From an uncultured Bacteroidales bacterium (GTDB lineage: Bacteria > Bacteroidota > Bacteroidia > Bacteroidales > UBA932), in NCBI GenBank assembly GCA_904501835.1, contig CAJGBW010000001.1, positions 1 to 64,000 on the forward strand: 64,000 bases of DNA. Reading direction: 5' to 3'. The notes below the pieces were generated by a model, which was not told the origin of the DNA, did no database searches, and saw only the letters and a list, made by a program, of their open reading frames with translations. A program made the translations under genes and the position numbers. Of this stretch, positions 35,906-44,804 are shown piece after piece (the stretch's first letter is position 1; each line of letters begins with the position of its first letter).

Positions 35906-36997
35906 ATGAAAACAATTGTTAAATCTCTTTTAGTTTTGGTGGCAGGCTGCCTGATGACGGTGGCCTGCACCAAAGCGTCTGATAATGGTGGAGGTGGAAA
36001 TACCGGTGGAACAGGAAATACCCCTCCTCCGTCTGTCCCCGGTGGCGATATCCCTGGTGGTGGAAGTGGCGGAAGCACCGCTTCTTCAACGACCTTGTTG
36101 AGTTTGTTGGATGGTCTGATTGAAGAATATAATTACACAGCAGTGCCCGCCAAGAAAATCTTTTTGGTAGCACACCGTGCCAATACGTATAACGGCTATC
36201 TCAAAGGTATTCCTGAAAACTCCATTCCCGCGATTGAGGAAGCCATCAAACAGGGCTCCGATATGGTCGAGTTGGACGTTCGTCCGACCAGCGACGGCGT
36301 CTTGATGATTATGCATGATGAGTCTGTAGCTGCGACGACCAACGGCGGAAACAAACTGATTACCAACATGACCTATGATGAGGTCAAGGCTTTGAAAATG
36401 AAAGCCCGTGGTTCTTCTTCCTACTATAATAATGGTACCGTGAAGGTCCCGACTTTGAAAGAGGCTTTGGCGGCTTGCAAGGGTAAGATTTATGTCAATC
36501 TGGACCTTTCCGGAAAGAATTGTTCTCCGACAGCCATTGTTCGCGCCATTGCTGAAACCGGAACTGTCGGTCAGGTCATGATTTTCGGTGCCTCAGGTGC
36601 TAAAGAGCAAAAGGAATATATCGAGAAAGGATATAATCTTTGCGGAGATTATCTTGCTGTCCATCCTTATATCAGCAAACCCGACGATATCAATAACTAT
36701 GATGGCTCTTATTATGGTTGTGCCAAACTTTTCCAATATAGTTATGATACTTATTACAGTGGTACCATTGCAAACTTTGGTAGCAAATGCCACGCAAATG
36801 GCGGTTTGTCTTATTCCAACGCATTGGATACGCAAGGTAATGAAATCAAAAGCTGGTATGACAATTATGGTAAAAAGGGCATAAAAGGCGGCTCTTGCAA
36901 GTCTATTGACCGCTTTATTGCTTCCGGTTCCGATTTCTTGCAGGTGGATTATCACGAATGTGCAGATATGTACTTGAAAGAAAAAGGTCTTCGTTAA
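35906..36997 (+). CDS. glycerophosphodiester phosphodiesterase family lipoprotein
   Basis: A 363-residue GDPD-family enzyme that cleaves glycerophosphodiesters to glycerol-3-phosphate and an alcohol. The leader ends TVAC (Cys21), followed by a Gly-rich linker (about 28-60) for surface display. Catalytic residues are visible: His90-Arg91 in VAHRANT, the metal ligands in MVELDVRP, and a second His in MIMHDES. Usual GDPDs have HRG; here Ala replaces Gly. The ATG at 35906 gives a proper leader; a GTG 12 bases upstream is possible. It is the only recognisable enzyme between SusC and the second beta-helix gene. Confidence 0.85.
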   Translation: MKTIVKSLLVLVAGCLMTVACTKASDNGGGGNTGGTGNTPPPSVPGGDIPGGGSGGSTASSTTLLSLLDGLIEEYNYTAVPAKKIFLVAHRANTYNGYLKGIPENSIPAIEEAIKQGSDMVELDVRPTSDGVLMIMHDESVAATTNGGNKLITNMTYDEVKALKMKARGSSSYYNNGTVKVPTLKEALAACKGKIYVNLDLSGKNCSPTAIVRAIAETGTVGQVMIFGASGAKEQKEYIEKGYNLCGDYLAVHPYISKPDDINNYDGSYYGCAKLFQYSYDTYYSGTIANFGSKCHANGGLSYSNALDTQGNEIKSWYDNYGKKGIKGGSCKSIDRFIASGSDFLQVDYHECADMYLKEKGLR

Positions 36998-37015
36998 TAA
37001 TTAAAAATCAAGATT

Positions 37016-39235
37016 ATGAAGAAACATTTATTTTGTTTGAGCACATTGATTTTAGCGTTGGCATCTTGTCAAAAGTCTGAAATTAAGGAGCCGGGTAACT
37101 CCGATGGAGATAACGGTGGTGCTACAGGTAGTAATCTCGTTCAACTCTGGGGACGTACCGCTGAAGGATTGTGGACAAGTGCTTCAGAGATTGGTGTTTA
37201 TACCTCTGATGAGACCAACTCCAAATTTACGGTGAATTATCTTCCCGAGTCTGCTGCCCAGCAGGATCGTGCTTATTTCGAGGGTAGAATGACTCCCGAA
37301 TGTGTCGTTTTCGGTGCATACACGCCTTATAGCGCTGATGCCGGCGACAATTTGACACGTGTGCTTACCACGATTCCTGAGACTATCCAGAACGGGGATG
37401 CTTTGGCTCAATTTGATGTGGCTGCTTATGAGGAAGACGCCGACATTAAATTCAACTTCAAGAAGAAATTGGCGACGGTAGAGTTGTCATTCTCCAATGT
37501 AGCCGGCTCCTATATCGAGAATGCCGAAATCACTAAGATTGAGTTTGAATCCGTTCGTGGAATTGTAGGTACTTATACTGCTGACCTTTCTCAGCCCGAT
37601 CTTCCCCTCTCTCCTGTCAATGAGTCCAATCGCTTGACCATCAATGTCGGCAGAGAAAAACTCACCGAGAGTTTTGTCGCAAGAGCGGCTATCGCTGCCC
37701 GCTGGAAAGGCTCCGACCAGATTACGGTGTCTATTAACGATGGTGCCTATGTGACCAAAGTGGCTCTTTCCAAAGCCGTTGAAGAGGGTTCTGTGGCTAA
37801 ATTGGTGATTGACGCCAACCAGTTCAATCCTGAAATCAAACTCGAGTGGATCAGCCCTGCTTTGGGTACCGAGGGAGGTTTGGAATCACAGGCTCGCGGT
37901 AACTGTGTGGCTGTAGATAACAAGGGTAATGCTTATATGCAGGTTGCCAAAGGTGAAACTAAAATTTACAAACTCAATGCTGCGGATGGTTCCATCGCGT
38001 GGAGTTATAATATCGGTTTCACAGGTGACAACAACTCTTCTCCTTCTTGTGAGCCTGATGGTAGTGTGATTTATGCTTGCGGTGGTACAGGCGGTAGCGG
38101 TCGCGTTGTAGCTTTGAATGCTGACGGATCTGCAAAATGGACTTTTGCCTCTTCCGATTTTGTCGGATTCAAGGATAATGCACCTACTACTCCGGCTCCG
38201 AACTTCAACTGTTCAACGCCTGCTGTCGGCAATACGCATATTTATGTAGGTAATGCCGGTACGACAGGAACCGTGGTCTCCATTAATAAATCAACAGGTA
38301 AACGTTCTTCCTACATGTCCAATGCGGCAGGAAACGGTGGCCCTGCGGGTGGTGTGATGTCCGGTGTCGGTATCTCTTCAGCCAACCAGGTAGTCTGCAT
38401 GGCGGCCTATGGTATCTTCACAGCATCCAAGACTTTGATGGATACGCCGAATAAGACCTTGGAGGGTGTGGGCGGATATACTCCTTGGAGCCAGAGAATC
38501 TGGCACGGTTGGCAGTATAACCAGACCCGTTCTGGATTTGCTTGCTCTAACATCAATGGGCAGAATGTTATCTGGGGTAACGCTCTGGAGCAAACGAATA
38601 CCGGTACATACAATCTGAGAGTGTTCTGGAAAGCTGTTTCCAACGACGACTCCCTCGTGGAGAATTACACCAAACAAGAATTCGGTGCGGAAGCTAATAT
38701 CCAAAATGTCACAGCACAGGATCAGGGTGGTATCGTAATTGGCCCGAGAGGTGAGGCTATTGTTTCTTTGAAAGGTACTCCCGGTTCAATCAAGGCGATT
38801 GGTACGGATGGTAAAGAGGCTTACTCTTACGTGATGAGCAAAGGTAAAGATGTCTGTGGCTCTTGCGCAGTGGACAACAATGGTTATATCCACATCGTTT
38901 CCGATTACAATAGTGGTGAAGGCGCTATCTATAGCATTGTAAAACCCAACTACGAGACCAAGACTTGCGAGGTGGTAGCATCTTCTGTATTGCAGGATTT
39001 GGCAGAAGGAAAAATGGGTGACAGCAATGCCATCCGCGCCTGGACTTCTGTAACCTTGGGCAATGACGGAAAAATCTATTTGGGTGTTTCTGCGTTTACC
39101 TTGGAAGGATCGGCTTGGAAGAGTCAGAATGCCCGCGTTATGTGTTTGTCATACAATGGTGTGACCGGACCGAACGCAACATCTCCTTGGCCTCAGCGTG
39201 CAGCTGACTGCCATCATACAGGTGTACAAAAATAA
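37016..39235 (+). CDS. fimbrillin-like plus PQQ-propeller lipoprotein
   Basis: A 739-residue lipoprotein (lipobox ending LASC, Cys18). The first ~260 residues have the fimbrillin-like pattern (WTSASEIGVYTSDE, CVVFGAYTPYSADA, INFKKKLATVELSF-like core). The rest is a PQQ-like beta-propeller (VAVDNKGNAYMQV, CEPDGSVIYACGGTGGSG, IVIGPRGEAIVSLKG). The propeller is clearly related to that at 34242: both share TxxxGxVxSINKxTGKR and AQDQGG[VI]VI stretches and a WPxxxxxxxHT ending. It ends 5 bases before peptide B. It is probably a surface ligand-binding protein of the locus. Confidence 0.78.
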   Translation: MKKHLFCLSTLILALASCQKSEIKEPGNSDGDNGGATGSNLVQLWGRTAEGLWTSASEIGVYTSDETNSKFTVNYLPESAAQQDRAYFEGRMTPECVVFGAYTPYSADAGDNLTRVLTTIPETIQNGDALAQFDVAAYEEDADIKFNFKKKLATVELSFSNVAGSYIENAEITKIEFESVRGIVGTYTADLSQPDLPLSPVNESNRLTINVGREKLTESFVARAAIAARWKGSDQITVSINDGAYVTKVALSKAVEEGSVAKLVIDANQFNPEIKLEWISPALGTEGGLESQARGNCVAVDNKGNAYMQVAKGETKIYKLNAADGSIAWSYNIGFTGDNNSSPSCEPDGSVIYACGGTGGSGRVVALNADGSAKWTFASSDFVGFKDNAPTTPAPNFNCSTPAVGNTHIYVGNAGTTGTVVSINKSTGKRSSYMSNAAGNGGPAGGVMSGVGISSANQVVCMAAYGIFTASKTLMDTPNKTLEGVGGYTPWSQRIWHGWQYNQTRSGFACSNINGQNVIWGNALEQTNTGTYNLRVFWKAVSNDDSLVENYTKQEFGAEANIQNVTAQDQGGIVIGPRGEAIVSLKGTPGSIKAIGTDGKEAYSYVMSKGKDVCGSCAVDNNGYIHIVSDYNSGEGAIYSIVKPNYETKTCEVVASSVLQDLAEGKMGDSNAIRAWTSVTLGNDGKIYLGVSAFTLEGSAWKSQNARVMCLSYNGVTGPNATSPWPQRAADCHHTGVQK

Positions 39236-39240
39236 AAATT

Positions 39241-39405
39241 ATGCTTAAAAAGAATCTTATTTGTGGTAATACTATGACAGGAGGGGGACTTTATTCCTCT
39301 CCTGCCGTAGTTGTTTTGTTAGCAGAAACCACCTCCCCGTTGCTGGATTCCCCTGAAGGCGGATTTGATGGCGACGAGGGTTGGATGGATGAAGATGATT
39401 TGTAA
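39241..39405 (+). CDS. small YxxP peptide B
   Basis: A 54-residue open frame starting MLKKNLICG. It has Y-S-S-P, a hydrophobic run (AVVVLLAE), SPLLDS, then a Gly/Asp/Trp/Glu acidic tail ending WMDEDDL. Only three bases separate its stop from the next ATG. The layout (basic N-terminus, YxxP, hydrophobic run, LxxS, acidic Trp tail) matches peptide A at 25917. A second start at Met12 is possible. The function is unknown. Confidence 0.65.
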   Translation: MLKKNLICGNTMTGGGLYSSPAVVVLLAETTSPLLDSPEGGFDGDEGWMDEDDL

Positions 39406-39408
39406 ACA

Positions 39409-42400
39409 ATGGTTCGAAGATTTTTCTATTTTTTCGTGATGTTTGCATGCGTTATGATTTCGTGTGCACGTATCGATGATACCGTAAGTTCATCACAGAA
39501 TGATCAGCCACAAATAGAGGATACGGAGAATTCTACGGATGAGGATGGGGAGATTGTCGATCCCTATCCTCATGTGGAATTGACAGATACCCTACGCATT
39601 GAGTGTAAGGGTGATAACAAAGAGGAAGAAAAGAAAGAAAACGCGGAAGGAGAGGATGATACCAAGACCTACCTGAACGCGCAGAATTATATTTATTGGA
39701 AGAAAGGCGATAGAATTAAAATCTATTACGCCGATGGCGGTACCAATTACACGGTATCGGAAATCAAGCATGGCGACCAACAGACTTCGACCTTTGACGC
39801 CTTGGTTGATAAAAATGCAAGTTATTACTATGCCTTTTACCCGGAAAATATCGAGGCCGTAATGACCGATATTGCGGGGAATGGCGCGTTTGAAGTGGTG
39901 ATTCCGACCACCCAAGATGGAAAATTCGAAAATTGTCATTTGGCGATTGGCAAAAGCTCTGCCGAGGATAGGAGTTTTTCATTCAAGAACATCGCCAGTT
40001 ATATGAAAATAGTCGTGGATGATTTGACCGCGACTTCTCTGACTTTGTCGGCTCGCGACGAAAACAATGCGATTGTGGGCACTTTGGTGGCTCCCTTTGC
40101 CGACGAAGCCGGAAATTTGGGCTCTTTGAGCCTTAAAAACGGCACGGGCTCTTCTTCCGTGACCGTCAATTTGGCGTCTGGACGTAAGGCGCCTTGTACC
40201 ATTTATGTGGCATTGCTGCCGGGTGTGAATTTCTCACAGGGTTTTCGCCTGCGTTACAACTACGACGCCGAGACCGGACCGGGCTTTGCCTACACCTCCA
40301 ATCGAAGCATAGAAAGAAAAAAGATATTGAATGTCGGCACGCTCTCCAATCGTATTCATACGGATTGGTTTGTCAAGACCGACGGTTCCGTTTCAGACCC
40401 GAGTCAGGGTGGAAACAGCTGGGATAATGCGTTGAACACCGCTGGTTTGGTGGCGTTGTTGAATCAGCCGACCGTTGATGGCGTTCAGGACAACGCGCTG
40501 GCATACGATAAGGCCTGTGTATTGGATGGCGCAACCATTCATATTGCACAGGGTAACTATACCCTCTCTGAATTGAAACTGTCTGCTACGGGCTACGGCA
40601 ATTTGGTAAAAGTCCGCATTTTGGGCTCTTATCCGACGGGTCTGACAGGTACCAATACAAGCGCTACTCGCGATGTCGTGAACAAGAGAACGACATTTGC
40701 GGGAAATGGCTCCAGTCGCATACTTTTGGTAGAAGATAAAGTGGATTTGGCGCTTGATAAGTTGTGGTTTACCGGCGGACGAAGTGCAGAGGGTAAAACA
40801 CACGAAGGCGGGACCGCTTTAAGAGCTCAATCTACCGCAATCGACCAAGCCTCCAATTTGTCTTTGTCTCATTGTGGTTTTGAAGACAACGTGGCTTCCG
40901 GTCAGAACGCAGACGGTGGTGCGGTCTATCTTTCTCGTGCTACCGCCTATATGGAGAATTGTGAGTTTAAGAACAATTCTTGTGGTGAAGGCCAAATCGG
41001 TGGAGCCATCAACTTATATGATGATGATTACCATGCGACCCTGACTTTGAAATCATGTCAATTTAGTGGAAATAAAGCGGGTTTGTCTGGTGGAGCCGTT
41101 TCGTGCTCAAAAGGAAGGCTGTATATTTCCGGCACAGAAACATCTCCGACTGTTTTTGAAGAGAACAGCGTGACAACAGAAGGTAGGACAACAAGAGGCG
41201 GTGCTTTGCTTCTGGCTTATGAAAGTTCTGTTGAGGTAGAATACACGAATTTCAAAGGAAATTATGGCATATCAACTGGAAAAGTTGGCACAGAAGGCGG
41301 CGCGGTCGCGTTTGCTGAGACTTCCTATGGATCCTTTGAGCATGTGTCTTTTGTGGGAACAAAAGAGGCGAAGAAGAATGCTGTTCGCAATGGCGCCCAT
41401 GTTTCTATGGATAATACTTCTAATCCGGCGCAAGCAACAACTTTCAAGAACTGTAGTTTTACCAACGGACAGACAAGCAATGTGGCCGGAGCCATCCATA
41501 TCCGTGAATATTCGAAACTTTCGTTTGAGGATTGTTCCTTTGCGAATAATACGACTAGTAACTTTGGTGGGGCGCTACATATCAACAATACGAATGCACA
41601 GGCGAACTTTACGGATTGTACATTTAGTGAAAATTCCACGAAAGTATATGGTGCTGCCTTGTCGATGGAAGATGGAACCTGTAATTTTTATAATTGTTCG
41701 TTTCAGGATAATGTAGGTCAGTACGGGGCAATCTCTCTCTATTTTCAGAAAGATGTAACAAAGGTAAGTCCGAATTTGAATATCTATGGTTGTACCTTCG
41801 AGGACAACAGCAGTACCTTGGATGACAATGCAGCGACCCTAGATGTGCAGAAAAGTGGTGGTGGTGCCATTTATGCCGGACATGGAACGGTGTTCGTGAC
41901 TTCTTCAGATGGTACAGCAAGCGGTATCAGGACGAGTTTTACGAGAAATAGCGCCGTATCAGGCGGTGGTGCTATTTCGCTCATTCCCAATAATGGCGAT
42001 GTGTCTGCGGATATTCGTTATGCCGATATCAATCAGAATACAGCAAGTGAATATGGTGGTGCGATTTATGCGAATGCCGACTTGTCTATGACCGATTGTA
42101 TCTTGGATAAAAACTCGGCTACGCTCGGAGCATCCGCTTTGTATGTGTCTGGAAATCTGACTGTTACTGGAAGTGATACGACAAAATGTGCCATTCGTAA
42201 TCATAGTGAGTCAGTGTCCGGTTCCATAATTCGTTATTCGACGACTTCTGCATTAAGTTTTACCAAATGCAAAATTTCTAAGAATACGCTTTCGGATATG
42301 AGCGAGCATGGTGCTTACTTCCCGCTGAAAGGTAGCAACAGTTTGTCGATGACAAATTGTGAATTTAGCGGAAATACGCTTCCTTCCTCGGCAAGCACGA

Positions 42401-44694
42401 AATATGGCGGATTTGCTGCTTTATATGAGGGCTCAACAGCAAGTCTGGCTTTGACCGGTACGAAGGTGGCGAATTGTTCGGGTTGTAAGCATGGTGGCGC
42501 GATATACGTCAAAGGCGGCAAATCGTCGGATTATGCGGTGAATATTTCCGGTGGCTCCTTTGAGAACTGTTCGTGTGACGCTTATGGCGGTGTGATTAAT
42601 TTTGATACACCTAAGGACGTGGCGATTAAGGCACAGGTTATAGGAACCAGTTTTACGGGAAATAGCGCTGGGTATAAAGGTGGCGTCTTCCATTTGAATG
42701 GAGATGGCAATGCCCGAGAATTGCTGCTTGAATCTTGCACATTTAGCAACAATAAGCATACATACAAAAATAAGACAGCCAGTGGCGGTGGTGGTGTGAT
42801 TAATATGGCGGGTGGAAAACTGACCATTAACAGTTGTGCTTTTTCGGGCAATAAGAGTGTTGCTGAAATTCAAAGTGAAGATGGAACGACCGGTGCCGGT
42901 GTTGGTGGTGGGGTGATTTATGTGAATGGTACCCAAAAAGCAGAATTATATATTGGAACCAAAGGTGAACGAGTTATATTTGAAGAAAATGAAGCAACTG
43001 CGTACGGAGGTGCCATCGCGATATTTAACACAAATAAAGAGTCTGTCATTGATATAAATAATGCCAAATTTAAAGAAAATAAATCTGCTGCATGGGGTGG
43101 TGGACTGTATGTAATGAACCAAACTTCTTTGTCTTTATACAATGTTGGCTTTACGGAGAATCAAGTCACAACAGCCCAAAATGGTGGCGATGCGCTGTTC
43201 TTTGATGGAACAACCTTCACAATGGATGGCACGGGAGCAAACTTGAACTACATTAACGATCAAACGTCCACCTATCCGATGCATACGCCCAATGTGACAG
43301 AATATACTTTCAATAATTTTGATTTTAAGCGCAATACATCTACGCGGGATGGTGCTTTGTTGCATTTGGATAATACCGTGGCTCGTGGTTTTACCATTAC
43401 CAATTCTTGTTTGTATGGTAACTCTGCGCCCGAAAAGGGTGGTGTGATTTATGCGGATTTGCATCAGGATTCTCGTGAGAGTTTGATTGAGAAAACACAA
43501 ATCGATAGCAACCAAGTGACGAGTGAGATTGGTTTGGGCGGTGCGATTTATTGGAATTGTGATTCTTGGAATAACAATGATGCAAAGCCTGGATTAAAAA
43601 TATACGGGAACTCAACTTTAAGCAAGAATAAAGCCGGCAAATCGGGTTCTGCTGTTTATCTTTTGCTCGGCCACTTGGAATGTAACAAGGTCACAATGAG
43701 TGAAAATACCTTCCACAATCTCACGGCTACGGATGATGAATATGGCGGAACGATAGCGATGTGTCACAATATGTCCAAGGTGGATTTCAATAGCTCTGTG
43801 GCTCATAACAATGTCTCTACAGGAAAGGGTGGCGTTTTCCATATACGCGGCGGCCGCTTGTTTGCTAACAATATCCAGGCAGATAATAATTCAGCCAATA
43901 CTCGCGGCGGGTTTATTTTCCAAACATCGCATGTGGGGGCTGAAGGCTTTGTCTTGATTCAGAAGTCTTCTTTTGTGGGTAATCATTTGCGTCATAGTAG
44001 TGATCGGTGGGGGAAATTTTCACATGCCAATTCAAATAATAATGGTATGCATGCCATGATGATTTCCCGCTGTACCATTGATGATGGCAGTACTTCTCGT
44101 CCGGGTGCGGTTATCAACGGAGCCCCTAACCTGTTGTTGTTGGGCACAACCGTCTATGCCAATTCGACTTCTGCGGCGGTTCGTCTGGAAGGAGGCCAGA
44201 TGGCTTTGTTGCTGAATAATCTTATATTGAACCGAGAAACGAGTGCGCCTTCTTTGTTGCAGAACGGTTCGTTTACCTTTAGTGACAAATCTTGTTACAA
44301 TGTGATGGGGACGGTGTCTGCGGCAGCATACGGCAGTTACACAGGAGATCAAACAGGAAAAACGTCGGCTAATTTGGGCTCGTGGGCTTGGAATGCGACC
44401 AATCGTGTCTATACATGGGACGGAAAGGTGGGTGACACGGCGGGTGGCACGGCGGTGGCGGTAACCACACCGGCGATTGACTACACCAATAAGACGGACA
44501 ATATTTCGAAGGCGTTTGATGAGGGCTTTATGTTTGATTACTCGCAAACAGATGGTCTTAAATTCAATGTAACTCAAAGCAATATCGGACAAAGATTGCG
44601 TGATTACTGGGGTAGTGGTTCCTACTACAAAGACCAATTGGACACCGAGCGCACCTATAACGGTCATTATCCGGGTGCCTATACCAAGAAGTAA
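39409..44694 (+). CDS. giant fimbrillin-like/beta-helix surface lipoprotein B
   Basis: A 1761-residue lipoprotein (lipobox ending MISC, Cys19). A highly acidic linker (about 25-85, many Glu/Asp) precedes a fimbrillin-like domain (IYWKKGDRIKIYYADG, SYYYAFYPEN). DWFVKTDG and GGNSWDNAL mark entry to a very long right-handed beta-helix (about 320-1680) with dozens of F-x-x-N and GGA[IV] turns (FKNNS, FSGNK, FTGNS, FEENE). The end is YPGAYTKK. Domain order and ends match lipoprotein A, with roughly twice the helix length. It is probably a large adhesin. Codon use in its middle part, around 42950-43150, is more AT-rich than the locus average. Confidence 0.85.
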   Translation: MVRRFFYFFVMFACVMISCARIDDTVSSSQNDQPQIEDTENSTDEDGEIVDPYPHVELTDTLRIECKGDNKEEEKKENAEGEDDTKTYLNAQNYIYWKKGDRIKIYYADGGTNYTVSEIKHGDQQTSTFDALVDKNASYYYAFYPENIEAVMTDIAGNGAFEVVIPTTQDGKFENCHLAIGKSSAEDRSFSFKNIASYMKIVVDDLTATSLTLSARDENNAIVGTLVAPFADEAGNLGSLSLKNGTGSSSVTVNLASGRKAPCTIYVALLPGVNFSQGFRLRYNYDAETGPGFAYTSNRSIERKKILNVGTLSNRIHTDWFVKTDGSVSDPSQGGNSWDNALNTAGLVALLNQPTVDGVQDNALAYDKACVLDGATIHIAQGNYTLSELKLSATGYGNLVKVRILGSYPTGLTGTNTSATRDVVNKRTTFAGNGSSRILLVEDKVDLALDKLWFTGGRSAEGKTHEGGTALRAQSTAIDQASNLSLSHCGFEDNVASGQNADGGAVYLSRATAYMENCEFKNNSCGEGQIGGAINLYDDDYHATLTLKSCQFSGNKAGLSGGAVSCSKGRLYISGTETSPTVFEENSVTTEGRTTRGGALLLAYESSVEVEYTNFKGNYGISTGKVGTEGGAVAFAETSYGSFEHVSFVGTKEAKKNAVRNGAHVSMDNTSNPAQATTFKNCSFTNGQTSNVAGAIHIREYSKLSFEDCSFANNTTSNFGGALHINNTNAQANFTDCTFSENSTKVYGAALSMEDGTCNFYNCSFQDNVGQYGAISLYFQKDVTKVSPNLNIYGCTFEDNSSTLDDNAATLDVQKSGGGAIYAGHGTVFVTSSDGTASGIRTSFTRNSAVSGGGAISLIPNNGDVSADIRYADINQNTASEYGGAIYANADLSMTDCILDKNSATLGASALYVSGNLTVTGSDTTKCAIRNHSESVSGSIIRYSTTSALSFTKCKISKNTLSDMSEHGAYFPLKGSNSLSMTNCEFSGNTLPSSASTKYGGFAALYEGSTASLALTGTKVANCSGCKHGGAIYVKGGKSSDYAVNISGGSFENCSCDAYGGVINFDTPKDVAIKAQVIGTSFTGNSAGYKGGVFHLNGDGNARELLLESCTFSNNKHTYKNKTASGGGGVINMAGGKLTINSCAFSGNKSVAEIQSEDGTTGAGVGGGVIYVNGTQKAELYIGTKGERVIFEENEATAYGGAIAIFNTNKESVIDINNAKFKENKSAAWGGGLYVMNQTSLSLYNVGFTENQVTTAQNGGDALFFDGTTFTMDGTGANLNYINDQTSTYPMHTPNVTEYTFNNFDFKRNTSTRDGALLHLDNTVARGFTITNSCLYGNSAPEKGGVIYADLHQDSRESLIEKTQIDSNQVTSEIGLGGAIYWNCDSWNNNDAKPGLKIYGNSTLSKNKAGKSGSAVYLLLGHLECNKVTMSENTFHNLTATDDEYGGTIAMCHNMSKVDFNSSVAHNNVSTGKGGVFHIRGGRLFANNIQADNNSANTRGGFIFQTSHVGAEGFVLIQKSSFVGNHLRHSSDRWGKFSHANSNNNGMHAMMISRCTIDDGSTSRPGAVINGAPNLLLLGTTVYANSTSAAVRLEGGQMALLLNNLILNRETSAPSLLQNGSFTFSDKSCYNVMGTVSAAAYGSYTGDQTGKTSANLGSWAWNATNRVYTWDGKVGDTAGGTAVAVTTPAIDYTNKTDNISKAFDEGFMFDYSQTDGLKFNVTQSNIGQRLRDYWGSGSYYKDQLDTERTYNGHYPGAYTKK

Positions 44695-44757
44695 GCGTTC
44701 TCCCTTCTGCGACAATAATTTTTCGCCCGAATTGCTTCAATATCAGAAAAATTGTTG

Positions 44758-44765
44758 TAAATTTG
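44758..44765 (+). promoter_or_regulatory. -7 element of secDF
   Basis: TAAATTTG matches TAnnTTTG, 39 bases before the secDF ATG. A partial -33 (ATTG) lies about 23 bases upstream. Confidence 0.5.
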
Positions 44766-44804
44766 CGCCCTTGTATTGTGAATTAATTCTTTAAAAGTAT
44801 AATT

